From Megasphaera massiliensis (lineage in GTDB: Bacteria > Bacillota > Negativicutes > Veillonellales > Megasphaeraceae): DNA of 64,000 nucleotides. Below the pieces are notes generated by a model. It worked only from the letters and a program-made list of their open reading frames with translations, had not been told where the DNA came from and searched no databases. Within the stretch, counting starts at the first letter, position 1; every line of letters starts with the position of its first letter. Positions 20,426 to 29,168 of this stretch are shown piece after piece. A program made the position numbers and the translations under genes. Location of the stretch: the NCBI RefSeq assembly GCF_000455225.1, contig NZ_HF954537.1, forward strand, positions 921,070 to 985,069, read 5' to 3'.

Positions 20426-21184
20426 TTATTTTCGGACTCTGGTAGCGCCGACGTAGCGCGACGACCAGTAGCCGCTGTCTAAACTGTCTACGCGGATACC
20501 ACCGCTGCTGGTAGCGCTGATGAAGTTGTTGTCGCCGACATAGATTCCGGTGTGGGATACACCCGGTTCATACGTCGTAAAGAAAACTAAATCGCCCGGC
20601 ATGAGGTCGTTGCGGCGAACACGCTGACCGACTTCGTACTGCTGATCGGCCATACGCGGAAGTTCAATGCCGTTATGGGAAAAGACATACTTGGTAAATC
20701 CCGAGCAGTCAAAACCATCCGGCGTGTTTCCTCCAAATACGTAGGGAACGCCCAGGTACTGGTACGCGGAGTTGACCAGTTTATTCCCAAAGGCATCACC
20801 GCCGCCAAAGTGTTTATATTTCGATACGGCCTTGTCATTGACCTTGATAGCTTGTGCTTTCTTAGCGACTGGGGGATTATTCTTGGGTGGATTGGCAGGT
20901 AACATGGACCGACTGCCTGTCAGGAGATAATAAGTCCAGCCGCCAACGTCACCGCTGACCTGGATTTTCTTATCTTTCTGATATTTCGACACGGCCTTAG
21001 CCGTTTCTTTCGTATATACACCACTGACATTGACCTTGTAGCCCTGGCTGCGCAGTCCCTGCTGAACAGCGCGGACTTGATCGCCCCGACTGCCGACGGT
21101 CAGCGTCGAAGCAGCCAGTGCCGGCAAAGCCGTACATACGAAAAGGGCAGTCAATATACACACCTTACTGTGTTTTCTCCACAT
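20426..21184 (-). CDS. Secreted NlpC/P60 cell-wall hydrolase with peptidoglycan-binding domain
   Basis: 252 residues. Residues 1-24 are a signal peptide (MWRKHSKVCILTALFVCTA, cut near ALA|AS). A PG_binding_1 domain covers about 28-85, then a Lys/Pro linker, then an NlpC/P60 domain from about 130. The catalytic cysteine is in GFDCSGF and the histidine in SHTGIYVG. The third triad position, often His in FIHA, reads FISA here; several family members vary at this site. Such enzymes cut the D-Glu-to-diamino-acid bond in stem peptides in the periplasm. I chose the ATG at 21184 because GAGAGGAG lies 6 nt upstream and it starts the signal peptide. It follows the glycosyltransferase gene by 43 nt. Confidence 0.92.
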   Translation of the reverse strand: MWRKHSKVCILTALFVCTALPALAASTLTVGSRGDQVRAVQQGLRSQGYKVNVSGVYTKETAKAVSKYQKDKKIQVSGDVGGWTYYLLTGSRSMLPANPPKNNPPVAKKAQAIKVNDKAVSKYKHFGGGDAFGNKLVNSAYQYLGVPYVFGGNTPDGFDCSGFTKYVFSHNGIELPRMADQQYEVGQRVRRNDLMPGDLVFFTTYEPGVSHTGIYVGDNNFISATSSGGIRVDSLDSGYWSSRYVGATRVRK

Positions 21185-21227
21185 AAAAACTCCTCTCTGT
21201 CTCGAAGTCCATACAACGCAAAGGCAT

Positions 21228-22190
21228 TTATGGTTCTTTTCGTTGACCCAGTTCGGCACGCAGCCAATACAGGGGCCTATGTTTTACCTCTTCAAAGATA
21301 CGTCCTATATACTCTCCGATGACACCGATAAAAATGAGCTGGATGCCGCTGAACAGGCATTGGACGATCATCATCGTCGTCCATCCCGGAACGACCTTGC
21401 CCACTAAATTACTGTAAACGACATGCAGGATCAGAAGTAAACTTAAAATTCCGCTCAACATGCCGATGTAAAAGGAAACCCGTAAGGGTATTTTCGAATA
21501 AGCCATGATTCCATCTAAGGCAAAATGGAGCATTTTGCGCATGGAAAATTTTGAACTGCCGGCGTAGCGTTTAGGGGCTACAAAACGAATAAAGGTCTGG
21601 TTATAACCGATATCCCCGATAAGGCCGCGGATAAAACGGTCGTGTTCGCGAAATTGTTTAAATGTTTCCAAAACCCTTCGGTCAAGGAGGCGGAAATCAG
21701 AGCCGCCGGGCGTAATGTGAACGGGTGACACGGCATTCAAGACGCGATAGTACCATTTGGACGTCTGTTTCTTGAGAAAGCCTGCGTCGTCGGTGGCTTC
21801 GCGAATCGTCTGCACGACATCGCTGCCGTCACGCCATTTTTGAACCAGGTCGGGAATCATTTCCGGCGGATGTTGTAAATCACCGTCCATGGTGATAATC
21901 GCATCGCCGCGGGCATGGTCCATTCCACAGGTAATGGCCAGTTGATGCCCGAAATTGCGAGCCAGGATAAAGGCCCGGACGTGTTCGTCCTCTTGGGCCA
22001 ACCGACTGAGAATAAGGGGCGTTGCATCCTTAGAACCGTCGTCTACAAAGATGAGTTCATAATCCATATCGAGTGTCGCTGCGGCTTTCGTCGCCTCCAT
22101 ATAGAACTTCTCGATATTCGGCTGTTCGTTATATACAGGAACGACAATCGACAGTAATTGCCCTTCCGTCCCTCTTTCTTCTAAATTCAA
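21228..22190 (-). CDS. Family 2 membrane glycosyltransferase (polyprenyl-phosphate type)
   Basis: 320 residues. The GT-A domain starts LSIVVPVYNEQPNIEKF and has the metal-binding ITMDGDLQHPPEM and the downstream FRLLDRRVLETFK and EHDRFIRGLIGDIGY motifs. Two transmembrane helices follow (about 232-258 and 268-295). This layout matches DPM1/GtrB-like enzymes that move a sugar onto undecaprenyl phosphate on the cytoplasmic face of the inner membrane; the sugar is unknown. The start is uncertain: the reading opens at a TTG at 22190, which overlaps a sigma-A -10 box, and no ATG or GTG lies before the conserved SIVVPVYNE motif. It lies 25 nt after trxA. Confidence 0.88.
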   Translation of the reverse strand: MNLEERGTEGQLLSIVVPVYNEQPNIEKFYMEATKAAATLDMDYELIFVDDGSKDATPLILSRLAQEDEHVRAFILARNFGHQLAITCGMDHARGDAIITMDGDLQHPPEMIPDLVQKWRDGSDVVQTIREATDDAGFLKKQTSKWYYRVLNAVSPVHITPGGSDFRLLDRRVLETFKQFREHDRFIRGLIGDIGYNQTFIRFVAPKRYAGSSKFSMRKMLHFALDGIMAYSKIPLRVSFYIGMLSGILSLLLILHVVYSNLVGKVVPGWTTMMIVQCLFSGIQLIFIGVIGEYIGRIFEEVKHRPLYWLRAELGQRKEP

Positions 22191-22219
22191 TTATATCATC
22201 CCAATATTTTTATTGTCAA
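22190..22219 (-). promoter_or_regulatory. Strong sigma-A promoter before the glycosyltransferase
   Basis: Minus strand TTGACA (22214-22219), 18-nt spacer, TATAAT (22190-22195). The -35 overlaps the trxA stop codon. The predicted +1 (about 22183) is downstream of the TTG start codon, so transcripts from here would need a later, non-standard start. Confidence 0.7.
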
Positions 22220-22563
22220 AACCGGCAAGTCCTGCGTTTTGGTACCAGGGTTGCCAAGAAGTCACTGATTTCGGATCGTGAAGCGTAACCAATGATTCGT
22301 TTAAGCGGTTTACCGTCTTTAAAAAACAATAGCGTCGGAACGGCCATGATTTCATATTTTTCAGCAAGCGCGCGGTGATTGTCAACGTTGACCTGTACGA
22401 CACTGACGGCGTCGCCAAAGCGAGCAGCCGCTTGTCTGACTTCGGAATGAACCATCTTGCACGGTCCGCACCAAGGTGCCCAGAAATCGACGACGACGAT
22501 ACCCGGCTGATGAAAGACTTTTACTGAAAAATCGGAATCACTGTCAAGCGACACGATTGCCAT
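22216..22563 (-). CDS. trxA: Thioredoxin
   Basis: 115 residues. The active site is WCGPCK with cysteines at 32 and 35, and the cis-proline is in AVPTLLFF. It is a cytoplasmic dithiol reductant for ribonucleotide reductase, peroxiredoxins and others. The C-terminus (LVPKRRTCRF) is slightly longer and more basic than in E. coli TrxA. The ATG has AGGAGG 10 nt upstream. It has a possible promoter at 22605-22633 that overlaps the terminator of the upstream lon-engB group. Confidence 0.95.
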   Translation of the reverse strand: MAIVSLDSDSDFSVKVFHQPGIVVVDFWAPWCGPCKMVHSEVRQAAARFGDAVSVVQVNVDNHRALAEKYEIMAVPTLLFFKDGKPLKRIIGYASRSEISDFLATLVPKRRTCRF

Positions 22564-22604
22564 AATTACCTAACCTCCTGTCTAGCCGATAATAAATCAC
22601 ACTA

Positions 22605-22633
22605 ATTATATCAAAAAACACCGCGATTTTCCA
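22605..22633 (-). promoter_or_regulatory. Possible promoter of trxA
   Basis: Minus strand TGGAAA (22628-22633), 17-nt spacer, TATAAT (22605-22610). The -35 is weak and lies inside the hairpin of the upstream terminator. Confidence 0.5.
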
Positions 22634-22648
22634 GTAAAATCGCGGTGT
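22613..22648 (-). terminator. Terminator of the lon-engB group
   Basis: A perfect 13-bp stem (ACACCGCGATTTT / AAAATCGCGGTGT, loop 5) is followed by TTTTTT on the minus strand. It lies 33 nt past the engB stop codon. Confidence 0.88.
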
Positions 22649-22681
22649 ATCTCGTGTCAACAAGAAAAAATTTATATATTT

Positions 22682-23323
22682 TTAAAGCTGATTCGTGAAG
22701 GCTTGGAGCCGGCTGAAGAGATTTTTAGCCAAGGGACCGAAACCTTCGCTTTTTAAAGACGAGTAAGCCAGAGCCGGCTGTCCCGTCGGAAAGAGCTTAT
22801 TCAATTGGGCCAGGTTACGGTGTTTTTCATTAGCCTTCAGTTTATCGGCCTTGGTCCCGACGATCTGCAGGGGCACGCCGGACGACGCCAGCCATTCATA
22901 GGCTTCGCGGTCGATGGCAAGGCCGGGATGACGCAGGTCGACGAGGAGGCACAAGACGCAGAGGTTTTCAGAACCCGTGACGTACTCACTGATGAAGGCA
23001 CTCCAGCGGTCGCGGTTCTTACCGCCCGTCTTGGCAAAGCCATAGCCCGGAAGGTCGACCAGGAAAAACGGCAGGCGCTGCTCCCCTTCTTCTTCATCGC
23101 GGCATCGCAGGGCGGCCTTAAAATAGTTGATGGTCTGGGTCTTCCCCGGCGCTCCGCTGACCCTGGCCAAGCCGCGGTGGCGGCAGAGTGAATTAATCAG
23201 GCTCGACTTGCCGACGTTGGAGCGGCCGAGAAAGGCCACTTCCGGAAGACCGTCCGTCGGATATTGATCGCGGCGGACAGCCGTTGCCGCATACTCAGCC
23301 TGAATGATATCGAAGGAGGCCAT
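22682..23323 (-). CDS. engB: Ribosome biogenesis GTPase EngB (YsxC/YihA)
   Basis: 213 residues. G1 motif GRSNVGKSSLIN, G3 VDLPGYGFAKT and G4 GTKADK are all present. EngB GTPases help late assembly of the 50S subunit in the cytoplasm and are usually essential. The start codon overlaps the lon stop codon (TGATG), so the two are translationally coupled, an arrangement common in Firmicutes. Confidence 0.95.
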   Translation of the reverse strand: MASFDIIQAEYAATAVRRDQYPTDGLPEVAFLGRSNVGKSSLINSLCRHRGLARVSGAPGKTQTINYFKAALRCRDEEEGEQRLPFFLVDLPGYGFAKTGGKNRDRWSAFISEYVTGSENLCVLCLLVDLRHPGLAIDREAYEWLASSGVPLQIVGTKADKLKANEKHRNLAQLNKLFPTGQPALAYSSLKSEGFGPLAKNLFSRLQAFTNQL

Positions 23324-25656
23324 CAGGACTTCACCAGTGCCTGAGCCAGCACTTCATCCATATGGTGGACGAATACGAACTTGACGTCGTCCTGAACAGA
23401 CTGGGGCACGTCGACCATGTCGCGGCGGTTCTGTTCCGGCAGGAGGATCTTTTTAATGCCTGCCCGGTGGGCAGCAATGACTTTTTCTTTAATGCCGCCG
23501 ACGGGAAGGACGGTCCCGCGCAGGGTAATTTCACCGGTCATAGCCACGTCATGGCGGACCGCTTTGCCGGTCAGGGCCGATGTAATGGCCGTAGCCATGG
23601 TAATCCCGGCAGACGGACCGTCTTTCGGGATGGCCCCTTCGGGCAGGTGAATGTGAAGATCGGTCTTGGTATAGAAATCTTCGGCAAGGCCCAAAGCTTC
23701 GGCACGGCTGCGGATATAGGTAACGCCGGCTTCGGCCGATTCTTTCATGACACTGCCGAGCTGTCCCGTGAGCATCAAGCGCCCCCGGCCCTTGACGGCT
23801 ACGGCTTCCGTTTCCAGGACTTCGCCGCCGACCTGGGTCCAGGCCATGCCGGTGACGATGCCGACTTCGTCGTCTTTATGAACCGTGTCGGGCAGGAATT
23901 TCACCGGCCCTAAGAGTTTTTCCAAGTTCTTGACCGATACGCTGAGGGGCACTTCATCGTTCATGAGCAGGGATTTTCCGATGCGGCGGCAAACGGTGCC
24001 GATCATCTTTTCTAAGCGGCGGACACCGGATTCGCGGGTGTAACCGGAGATGATGCGGCGCAGGACGGCATCGGAGAATTTAGCCTGGCTGGCCTTAAGG
24101 CCATTTTCCTTAATCTGTTTCGGTACCAGGTATTTTTTCGCAATCTGGACTTTTTCATCTTCCGTATAGCTTGTGAAGTCGATGATTTCCATGCGGTCCA
24201 TCAAAGGCCTCGGAATATTGCTGAGAACGTTGGCCGTCGTGATCCAGAATACCTTGGACAAGTCAAAAGGCAGTTCCAGGAAATGGTCACTGAAGGTATG
24301 GTTCTGTTCCGGATCGAGGACTTCGAGGAGTGCCGACGACGGATCGCCGCGCATATCGGCGGTCATCTTATCGATTTCGTCGAGGAGGAAGACCGGATTC
24401 TTGACGCCAGCCTGTTTCATGCCGCTCAGGATGCGGCCCGGCAAAGCACCGATATAGGTCCGGCGATGGCCGCGGATTTCGGCTTCATCGCGGACGCCGC
24501 CTAAGGAGACGCGGACGTACTTGCGGTTCATGGCTCTGGCAATGGACCGGGCGATACTGGTCTTCCCCGTTCCCGGAGGGCCTACGAAGCAAAGAATCGG
24601 TCCCTTGAGGCTGTTGGTCAGCTGTTTTACCGCCAAGTATTCGATGATGCGGTCTTTCACTTTATTCAGACCGTAATGGTCTTCGTCAAGGACCTTCTGG
24701 GCTTCATTGAGGTCCAGTCGATCTTTCGTTTCTTTCTTCCAGGGAAGGGCCATGGCCAAGTCGAGATAGGTCCGGATGATCGCCGATTCGGCCATCATGG
24801 GCGGCATGGAATCGAGGCGGTCCGTTTCTTTGAGCAGGGCCTTTTCGATGTCTTCGTCCAGTTTCATCTTCTTGATCTTATCACGGAGTTCCTGGACTTC
24901 CGTATCCTTATCGACCTTGTCCCCCAGTTCGTCGTGGATGGCCTTTATCTTTTCACGCAGATAGTACTCTTTCTGCTGCTGGTCCATCTTACCGCGGACT
25001 TCGCGGTTTAACTTCGATTCGAGGTTGGCAATGTCGACTTCTGTATCGAGGAGGGATCCGATGCGGCGCAGACGGGCTTCGACGTCGGTCATTTCCAGAA
25101 TCTGCTGGCGGATGACGAGCTTCAAGGGAAGCTGGGACGCTGCATAGTCGGCCAGGACGCCCGGTTCTTCGATGCTCTTGGCAATTTCGCTGGCTTCTTC
25201 ACCGTCGCGAAGCTTATCGAGCCAATCGAGGAGGCGTTTGAGGATGACCCGGCGCAAGGCTTCTTCTTCCGTCGCATTGCGGCTGACTTCAGCTACCTTA
25301 ATGGCAGCGCCTTCGAGATAGCCTGCTTTCTGAGAAAAGCCCTGCATGCGGACGCGAGAAATCCCGTTGACCAAGATGCGGACCAAACCGCCCGGCATGC
25401 GCAGGAATTGTTCGATTTTAACGACGCAGCCAATGGTATAGACGTCATCAAAGCCGGGATTGTCTTCGTTTTCATCGACCTGGGTCGCCACTAAGAGCTG
25501 GCGGTCATGCTCCATGGCATAGTCGACAGCAGCCAGGGACGTATCCCGACCGATGTCGATATGACTGACCAGATTGGGGTAGACGACGAGGCCGCGAAGG
25601 GGTACAAAAGGTAAAGACAGAATATCGCGTTCATCCATGACAATGTTTTCTTCCAT
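23323..25656 (-). CDS. lon: ATP-dependent protease Lon
   Basis: 777 residues, full length. The N-terminal substrate-binding domain spans about 12-205, the AAA+ module has Walker [10 protein letters not shown] and Walker [10 protein letters not shown], and the protease domain carries the Ser-Lys dyad: Ser682 in DGPSAG and Lys725 in [11 protein letters not shown]. Lon degrades misfolded and regulatory proteins in the cytoplasm. It follows clpX by 72 nt, with a terminator-like hairpin between them, and is coupled to engB. AGAAGG lies upstream of the ATG. Confidence 0.97.
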   Translation of the reverse strand: MEENIVMDERDILSLPFVPLRGLVVYPNLVSHIDIGRDTSLAAVDYAMEHDRQLLVATQVDENEDNPGFDDVYTIGCVVKIEQFLRMPGGLVRILVNGISRVRMQGFSQKAGYLEGAAIKVAEVSRNATEEEALRRVILKRLLDWLDKLRDGEEASEIAKSIEEPGVLADYAASQLPLKLVIRQQILEMTDVEARLRRIGSLLDTEVDIANLESKLNREVRGKMDQQQKEYYLREKIKAIHDELGDKVDKDTEVQELRDKIKKMKLDEDIEKALLKETDRLDSMPPMMAESAIIRTYLDLAMALPWKKETKDRLDLNEAQKVLDEDHYGLNKVKDRIIEYLAVKQLTNSLKGPILCFVGPPGTGKTSIARSIARAMNRKYVRVSLGGVRDEAEIRGHRRTYIGALPGRILSGMKQAGVKNPVFLLDEIDKMTADMRGDPSSALLEVLDPEQNHTFSDHFLELPFDLSKVFWITTANVLSNIPRPLMDRMEIIDFTSYTEDEKVQIAKKYLVPKQIKENGLKASQAKFSDAVLRRIISGYTRESGVRRLEKMIGTVCRRIGKSLLMNDEVPLSVSVKNLEKLLGPVKFLPDTVHKDDEVGIVTGMAWTQVGGEVLETEAVAVKGRGRLMLTGQLGSVMKESAEAGVTYIRSRAEALGLAEDFYTKTDLHIHLPEGAIPKDGPSAGITMATAITSALTGKAVRHDVAMTGEITLRGTVLPVGGIKEKVIAAHRAGIKKILLPEQNRRDMVDVPQSVQDDVKFVFVHHMDEVLAQALVKS

Positions 25657-25682
25657 AATTTCACCTTCTTCTATTGAAAAAT

Positions 25683-25714
25683 AAAACTCATTTCCGGATT
25701 AAGAAATGAGTTTT
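25683..25714. terminator. Terminator between clpX and lon
   Basis: AAAACTCATTTC and GAAATGAGTTTT form a 12-bp stem with an 8-nt loop, T-rich on both sides (TTTTATTTTT on the minus strand). It begins 14 nt past the clpX stop and probably reduces read-through into lon. Confidence 0.7.
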
Positions 25715-25728
25715 ATCATACCACTATA

Positions 25729-26967
25729 TCATTTTGCCTCTTTCAAAACGAGATCCGGCTCGGCACCGTCTTTGACGCAAGAATCCGTTACGACGCATTT
25801 TTCAACGTCATCGCGGCTCGGTACGTCAAACATGACATCGAGCATGATCCGTTCGATGATCGAGCGAAGTCCGCGGGCACCGGTATTGCGCCGCAGCGCT
25901 TCCTTGGCAATGGCCTGCAGAGCGTCCGGCGTAAATTCGAGATCTACGTCATCCATGGACAGCATCTTCTGATACTGTTTGACCAGGGCGTTCTTGGGCT
26001 CTGTGAGGATATGTACCATCGCTTCTTCATCGAGAGGATTGAGTGTAACTAAAACGGGCAGACGGCCGATCAATTCAGGAATGAGGCCGAACTTCTGGAG
26101 GTCCGTCGGGATGATGTCCTTCAGGAGGGATTCCATAGAGTGTTCGTCCTTGGTCTGAATGTCAGCGCCAAAGCCCATGTTTTTATCCGTCGTCCGGCTT
26201 AAGATGGTCTTATCGATACCGTCAAAAGCACCGCCGCAGATAAAGAGGATGTTCGTCGTATCGATTTGCAGCATTTCCTGATGAGGATGCTTGCGGCCGC
26301 CCTGAGGCGGAACGCCGGCGACAGTCCCTTCGAGGATTTTCAAAAGGGCCTGCTGGACACCTTCACCGGATACGTCGCGGGTAATCGACGGGTTTTCTGA
26401 TTTACGGGCAATCTTATCGATTTCGTCGATATAGATGATGCCTCGTTCGGCTTTGGCAATATCGTAGTCCGCAGCCTGAATCAGTTTGAGCAGGCAGTTT
26501 TCGACGTCTTCACCGACATAGCCGGCTTCGGTCAAACTCGTCGCATCGGCAATGGCAAAGGGAACGTCGAGGAGCCGCGCCAAAGTCTGAGCCAACAGGG
26601 TTTTACCACTCCCTGTGGGGCCGACCATGACGATGTTTGATTTTTGGAGTTCTACGTCACCGGAAACGGCCGTCGAATTGGTCTGAAGCCGTTTGTAATG
26701 GTTGTAAACGGCGACGGACAAGGTCTTCTTGGCAGCTTCCTGGCCGATGACGTATTCATCGAGGGTTGCCTTGATTTCGTGCGGTGTCGGCAGATCCTTC
26801 AATTCGAACTCTTCTGTATCTTCCGTCTTTTCTTCTTCGATGATGTGCTGCGCTACAGAAACGCATTCATCGCAGATGTAGACGCCGGGACCGGCAATGA
26901 GTTTCTGTACTTCGTCCTGAGGACGGCCGCAGAAACTGCAGCGCGGTTCATCATGCTTATCGTTCAT
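25729..26967 (-). CDS. clpX: ATP-dependent Clp protease ATP-binding subunit ClpX
   Basis: 412 residues. The N-terminal zinc-binding domain has cysteines at 10, 13, 32 and 35 (CSFC, CDEC). The AAA+ domain holds Walker A GPTGSGKT, Walker [10 protein letters not shown] and the ClpP-contact loop LIGRLPV. ClpX unfolds substrates and feeds them to ClpP in the cytoplasm. The start at 26967 has AGGAGG 8 nt upstream; an upstream in-frame codon would add 10 residues of no known meaning. It lies 16 nt after clpP, as a tig-clpP-clpX operon. Confidence 0.97.
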   Translation of the reverse strand: MNDKHDEPRCSFCGRPQDEVQKLIAGPGVYICDECVSVAQHIIEEEKTEDTEEFELKDLPTPHEIKATLDEYVIGQEAAKKTLSVAVYNHYKRLQTNSTAVSGDVELQKSNIVMVGPTGSGKTLLAQTLARLLDVPFAIADATSLTEAGYVGEDVENCLLKLIQAADYDIAKAERGIIYIDEIDKIARKSENPSITRDVSGEGVQQALLKILEGTVAGVPPQGGRKHPHQEMLQIDTTNILFICGGAFDGIDKTILSRTTDKNMGFGADIQTKDEHSMESLLKDIIPTDLQKFGLIPELIGRLPVLVTLNPLDEEAMVHILTEPKNALVKQYQKMLSMDDVDLEFTPDALQAIAKEALRRNTGARGLRSIIERIMLDVMFDVPSRDDVEKCVVTDSCVKDGAEPDLVLKEAK

Positions 26968-26983
26968 GTAATTTCCTCCTGTC

Positions 26984-27580
26984 CTATTTCGTTTCATGAG
27001 TCAACGGGCGGGACAGGATTTCATCGATGAGACCGTAAGCTTTTGCATCTTCAGCCGTCAGGAAGTTGTCCCGTTCCGTATCCTTTTGGATGACGTCCAC
27101 AGGCTGTCCTGTGTGTTTCGACAAGAGGCCGTTTAATTCTTCACGCATGCGCAGGATTTCGCGGGCATGGATTTCGATTTCCGTCGCCTGGCCCTGGACA
27201 CCGCCTAAGGGCTGGTGAATCATGACCTGGGAATGAGGCAGGGCAAAGCGCTTGCCTTTGGCGCCGGCTGTCAGGAGGACAGAGGCCATGCTGGCAGCGG
27301 ATCCGACGCAGATGGTCGATACGTCCGGTTTGATATATTGCATGGTATCATAGATAGCCATGCCGGCCGTAACGACGCCGCCGGGGCTGTTGATATATAA
27401 GTGAATATCCTTGTCAGGATTTTCGGCTTCTAAAAAGAGGAGCTGGGCGATGATGCTGTTGGCAACGGTATCATCGATGGGGCCGCCGAGAAAGACGATG
27501 CGGTCTTTTAACAGGCGGGAATAAATATCGTAACTACGTTCACCCTGCGCCGTCTGTTCAACGACGATAGGTACATACAT
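26984..27580 (-). CDS. clpP: ATP-dependent Clp protease proteolytic subunit ClpP
   Basis: 198 residues from the ATG at 27580 ([10 protein letters not shown], the usual family N-terminus). The triad is Ser in GSAASMA, His in [11 protein letters not shown] and Asp in DNFLTAEDA. Tetradecameric ClpP degrades substrates delivered by ClpX. GGAGG lies 17 nt before this ATG but exactly 8 nt before an in-frame TTG at 27589, so translation may begin three codons earlier (MTNMYVP). It is flanked by tig (41 nt) and clpX (16 nt). Confidence 0.96.
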   Translation of the reverse strand: MYVPIVVEQTAQGERSYDIYSRLLKDRIVFLGGPIDDTVANSIIAQLLFLEAENPDKDIHLYINSPGGVVTAGMAIYDTMQYIKPDVSTICVGSAASMASVLLTAGAKGKRFALPHSQVMIHQPLGGVQGQATEIEIHAREILRMREELNGLLSKHTGQPVDVIQKDTERDNFLTAEDAKAYGLIDEILSRPLTHETK

Positions 27581-27621
27581 ATTTGTCAAAACAAACACCT
27601 CCGGATGACGCGTTTCCGGTA

Positions 27622-28968
27622 TTAGTCTTCAGCCTTTGCAGGTTCTTCAGCTTTTGCTTCTTCTTTCTTGTCTTCGTTGGTGTCGACAGCGTTGCTCAAG
27701 ATGAAGCTGGCTGCTTTTTTACGGCCAACAGACTGAACCAACATGGGAACGCGGTGTTCTTTCAAAATAATCTTATAAACTTCTTTCGGATCGGCACCGA
27801 AGTTCTGAGACATGGTGATGATTTCAGCCTGGAGATCGATGTCTTTTACTTCGATGTTTTCCGCTTTCGAGATGGCTTCGAGGACGAGGTCCATCTTGAC
27901 GTTTTCTTTAGCAGGTTCGGCATAGCTTTCTTTCAGCTTATCCATATCCTGGTTCATGTATTTGAGATAGTCGTCGAGGTTCATGCGCTGCGTTTCGAGC
28001 TTAACCGACAGTTCTTCGATCATCTGATCGATTTTGTCGTCGACCATGACCTGCGGGATATCTACTTCAGCGTTGTTGACGACAGTCTGCAAAACTTCGG
28101 CATTGAATTTTTCCAAAGCCTGGTAGGAGGCTTTCGATTCAAGGCGTTTGCGGATGTCGGCTTTGAGATCGTCGACGCTTTCAAATTTGCCGGCTTCTTT
28201 GGCAAATTCGTCGTCGATAGCCGGGAGTTCGCTGCGTTTTACGTCGTTGATTTTAACGGCGAAGACGGCTTCTTTACCGGCCAGGGATTTTTCAAAGTAG
28301 TCTTCCGGGAAAGTAACTTTGACGTCTTTTTCATCGCCGGCTTTGCTGCCGATGAGCTGATCTTCAAAGCCCGGAATGAAGCTGCCGGAGCCGATCTGGA
28401 GCGGGTAGGACTTACCTTCGCCGCCTTCAAATGCGACGCCGTCGACGGTGCCTTTGAAGTCGATGACAGCAAAGTCGTCTTTTGCGATTTCCGTGCCTTC
28501 CGGAGCGACAACTAATTTAGCGTGCTGTTTCTGGAGGTTGGCCAATTCTTTGGCAACGTCTTCATCGCTTACGTTTACCTTATCTTTGGCAACTGCAATG
28601 CCTTTATATTCGCCGAGTTTGACTTCCGGTTTCTTAGTGACCGTAGCTTCAAAGACGACGTCTTTTCCGTTTTCGTCAGAGATAACGTTCAATTCCGGTT
28701 CCGTTACGGGAACGATGCCTTCCTGATCGAGGGCGTCGCTGTACGCTTTATTGGCAATGGCTTCAAAAACTTCCTGTTTGACAGCATCTTTGCCTAAGAA
28801 GCTTTCCAGTACCATGCGCGGTGCCTTGCCTTTACGGAAGCCCGGGATATTTACGCGGCTTGCCAAGTTTTTGCAAGCGGCTGCGGCCTGTTTGGAAGCG
28901 TCTTTCGCAGGCACTTCGATGCGCAGGGTCACTTTGTGCTGGTCTACTTCGTTTACTGTTACGTTCAT
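27622..28968 (-). CDS. tig: Trigger factor, ribosome-associated chaperone
   Basis: 448 residues. The N-terminal ribosome-binding domain carries the signature GFRKGKAPR (about residue 40), the central FKBP-like prolyl isomerase domain has [21 protein letters not shown], and the helical C-terminal arms end with an acidic, Lys-rich tail ([17 protein letters not shown]). It binds nascent chains at the ribosome exit. AGGAGG lies upstream of the ATG, and a promoter is seen at 29037-29065. It leads the clpP-clpX operon. Confidence 0.96.
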   Translation of the reverse strand: MNVTVNEVDQHKVTLRIEVPAKDASKQAAAACKNLASRVNIPGFRKGKAPRMVLESFLGKDAVKQEVFEAIANKAYSDALDQEGIVPVTEPELNVISDENGKDVVFEATVTKKPEVKLGEYKGIAVAKDKVNVSDEDVAKELANLQKQHAKLVVAPEGTEIAKDDFAVIDFKGTVDGVAFEGGEGKSYPLQIGSGSFIPGFEDQLIGSKAGDEKDVKVTFPEDYFEKSLAGKEAVFAVKINDVKRSELPAIDDEFAKEAGKFESVDDLKADIRKRLESKASYQALEKFNAEVLQTVVNNAEVDIPQVMVDDKIDQMIEELSVKLETQRMNLDDYLKYMNQDMDKLKESYAEPAKENVKMDLVLEAISKAENIEVKDIDLQAEIITMSQNFGADPKEVYKIILKEHRVPMLVQSVGRKKAASFILSNAVDTNEDKKEEAKAEEPAKAED

Positions 28969-29036
28969 TCTAAGTATGTCCTCCTTATGGGCCGGTACAG
29001 CCCTTAATATCTCTAAAATACCATATTACGCTCTAC

Positions 29037-29065
29037 ATCATAACACAACTTTACTTTTTTTACAA
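29037..29065 (-). promoter_or_regulatory. Sigma-A promoter of tig-clpP-clpX
   Basis: Minus strand TTGTAA (29060-29065), 17-nt spacer, TATGAT (29037-29042); leader of about 60 nt. Confidence 0.6.
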
Positions 29066-29076
29066 TATATGAGAAT

Positions 29077-29102
29077 AAAGGACGCCGCGCACAGCGTCCT
29101 TT
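29077..29102 (-). terminator. Terminator of pheST
   Basis: AAAGGACGC and GCGTCCTTT form a 9-bp stem with an 8-nt loop, 67 nt past the pheT stop. The U-run is short (CTTTATTC), so efficiency may be moderate. Confidence 0.6.
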
Positions 29103-29168
29103 ATTACCCTGTTTTCTATTTCGATCCCCTCTTTATCCTTCGTCGAGGGGTACGACTTTGTATTCGAA

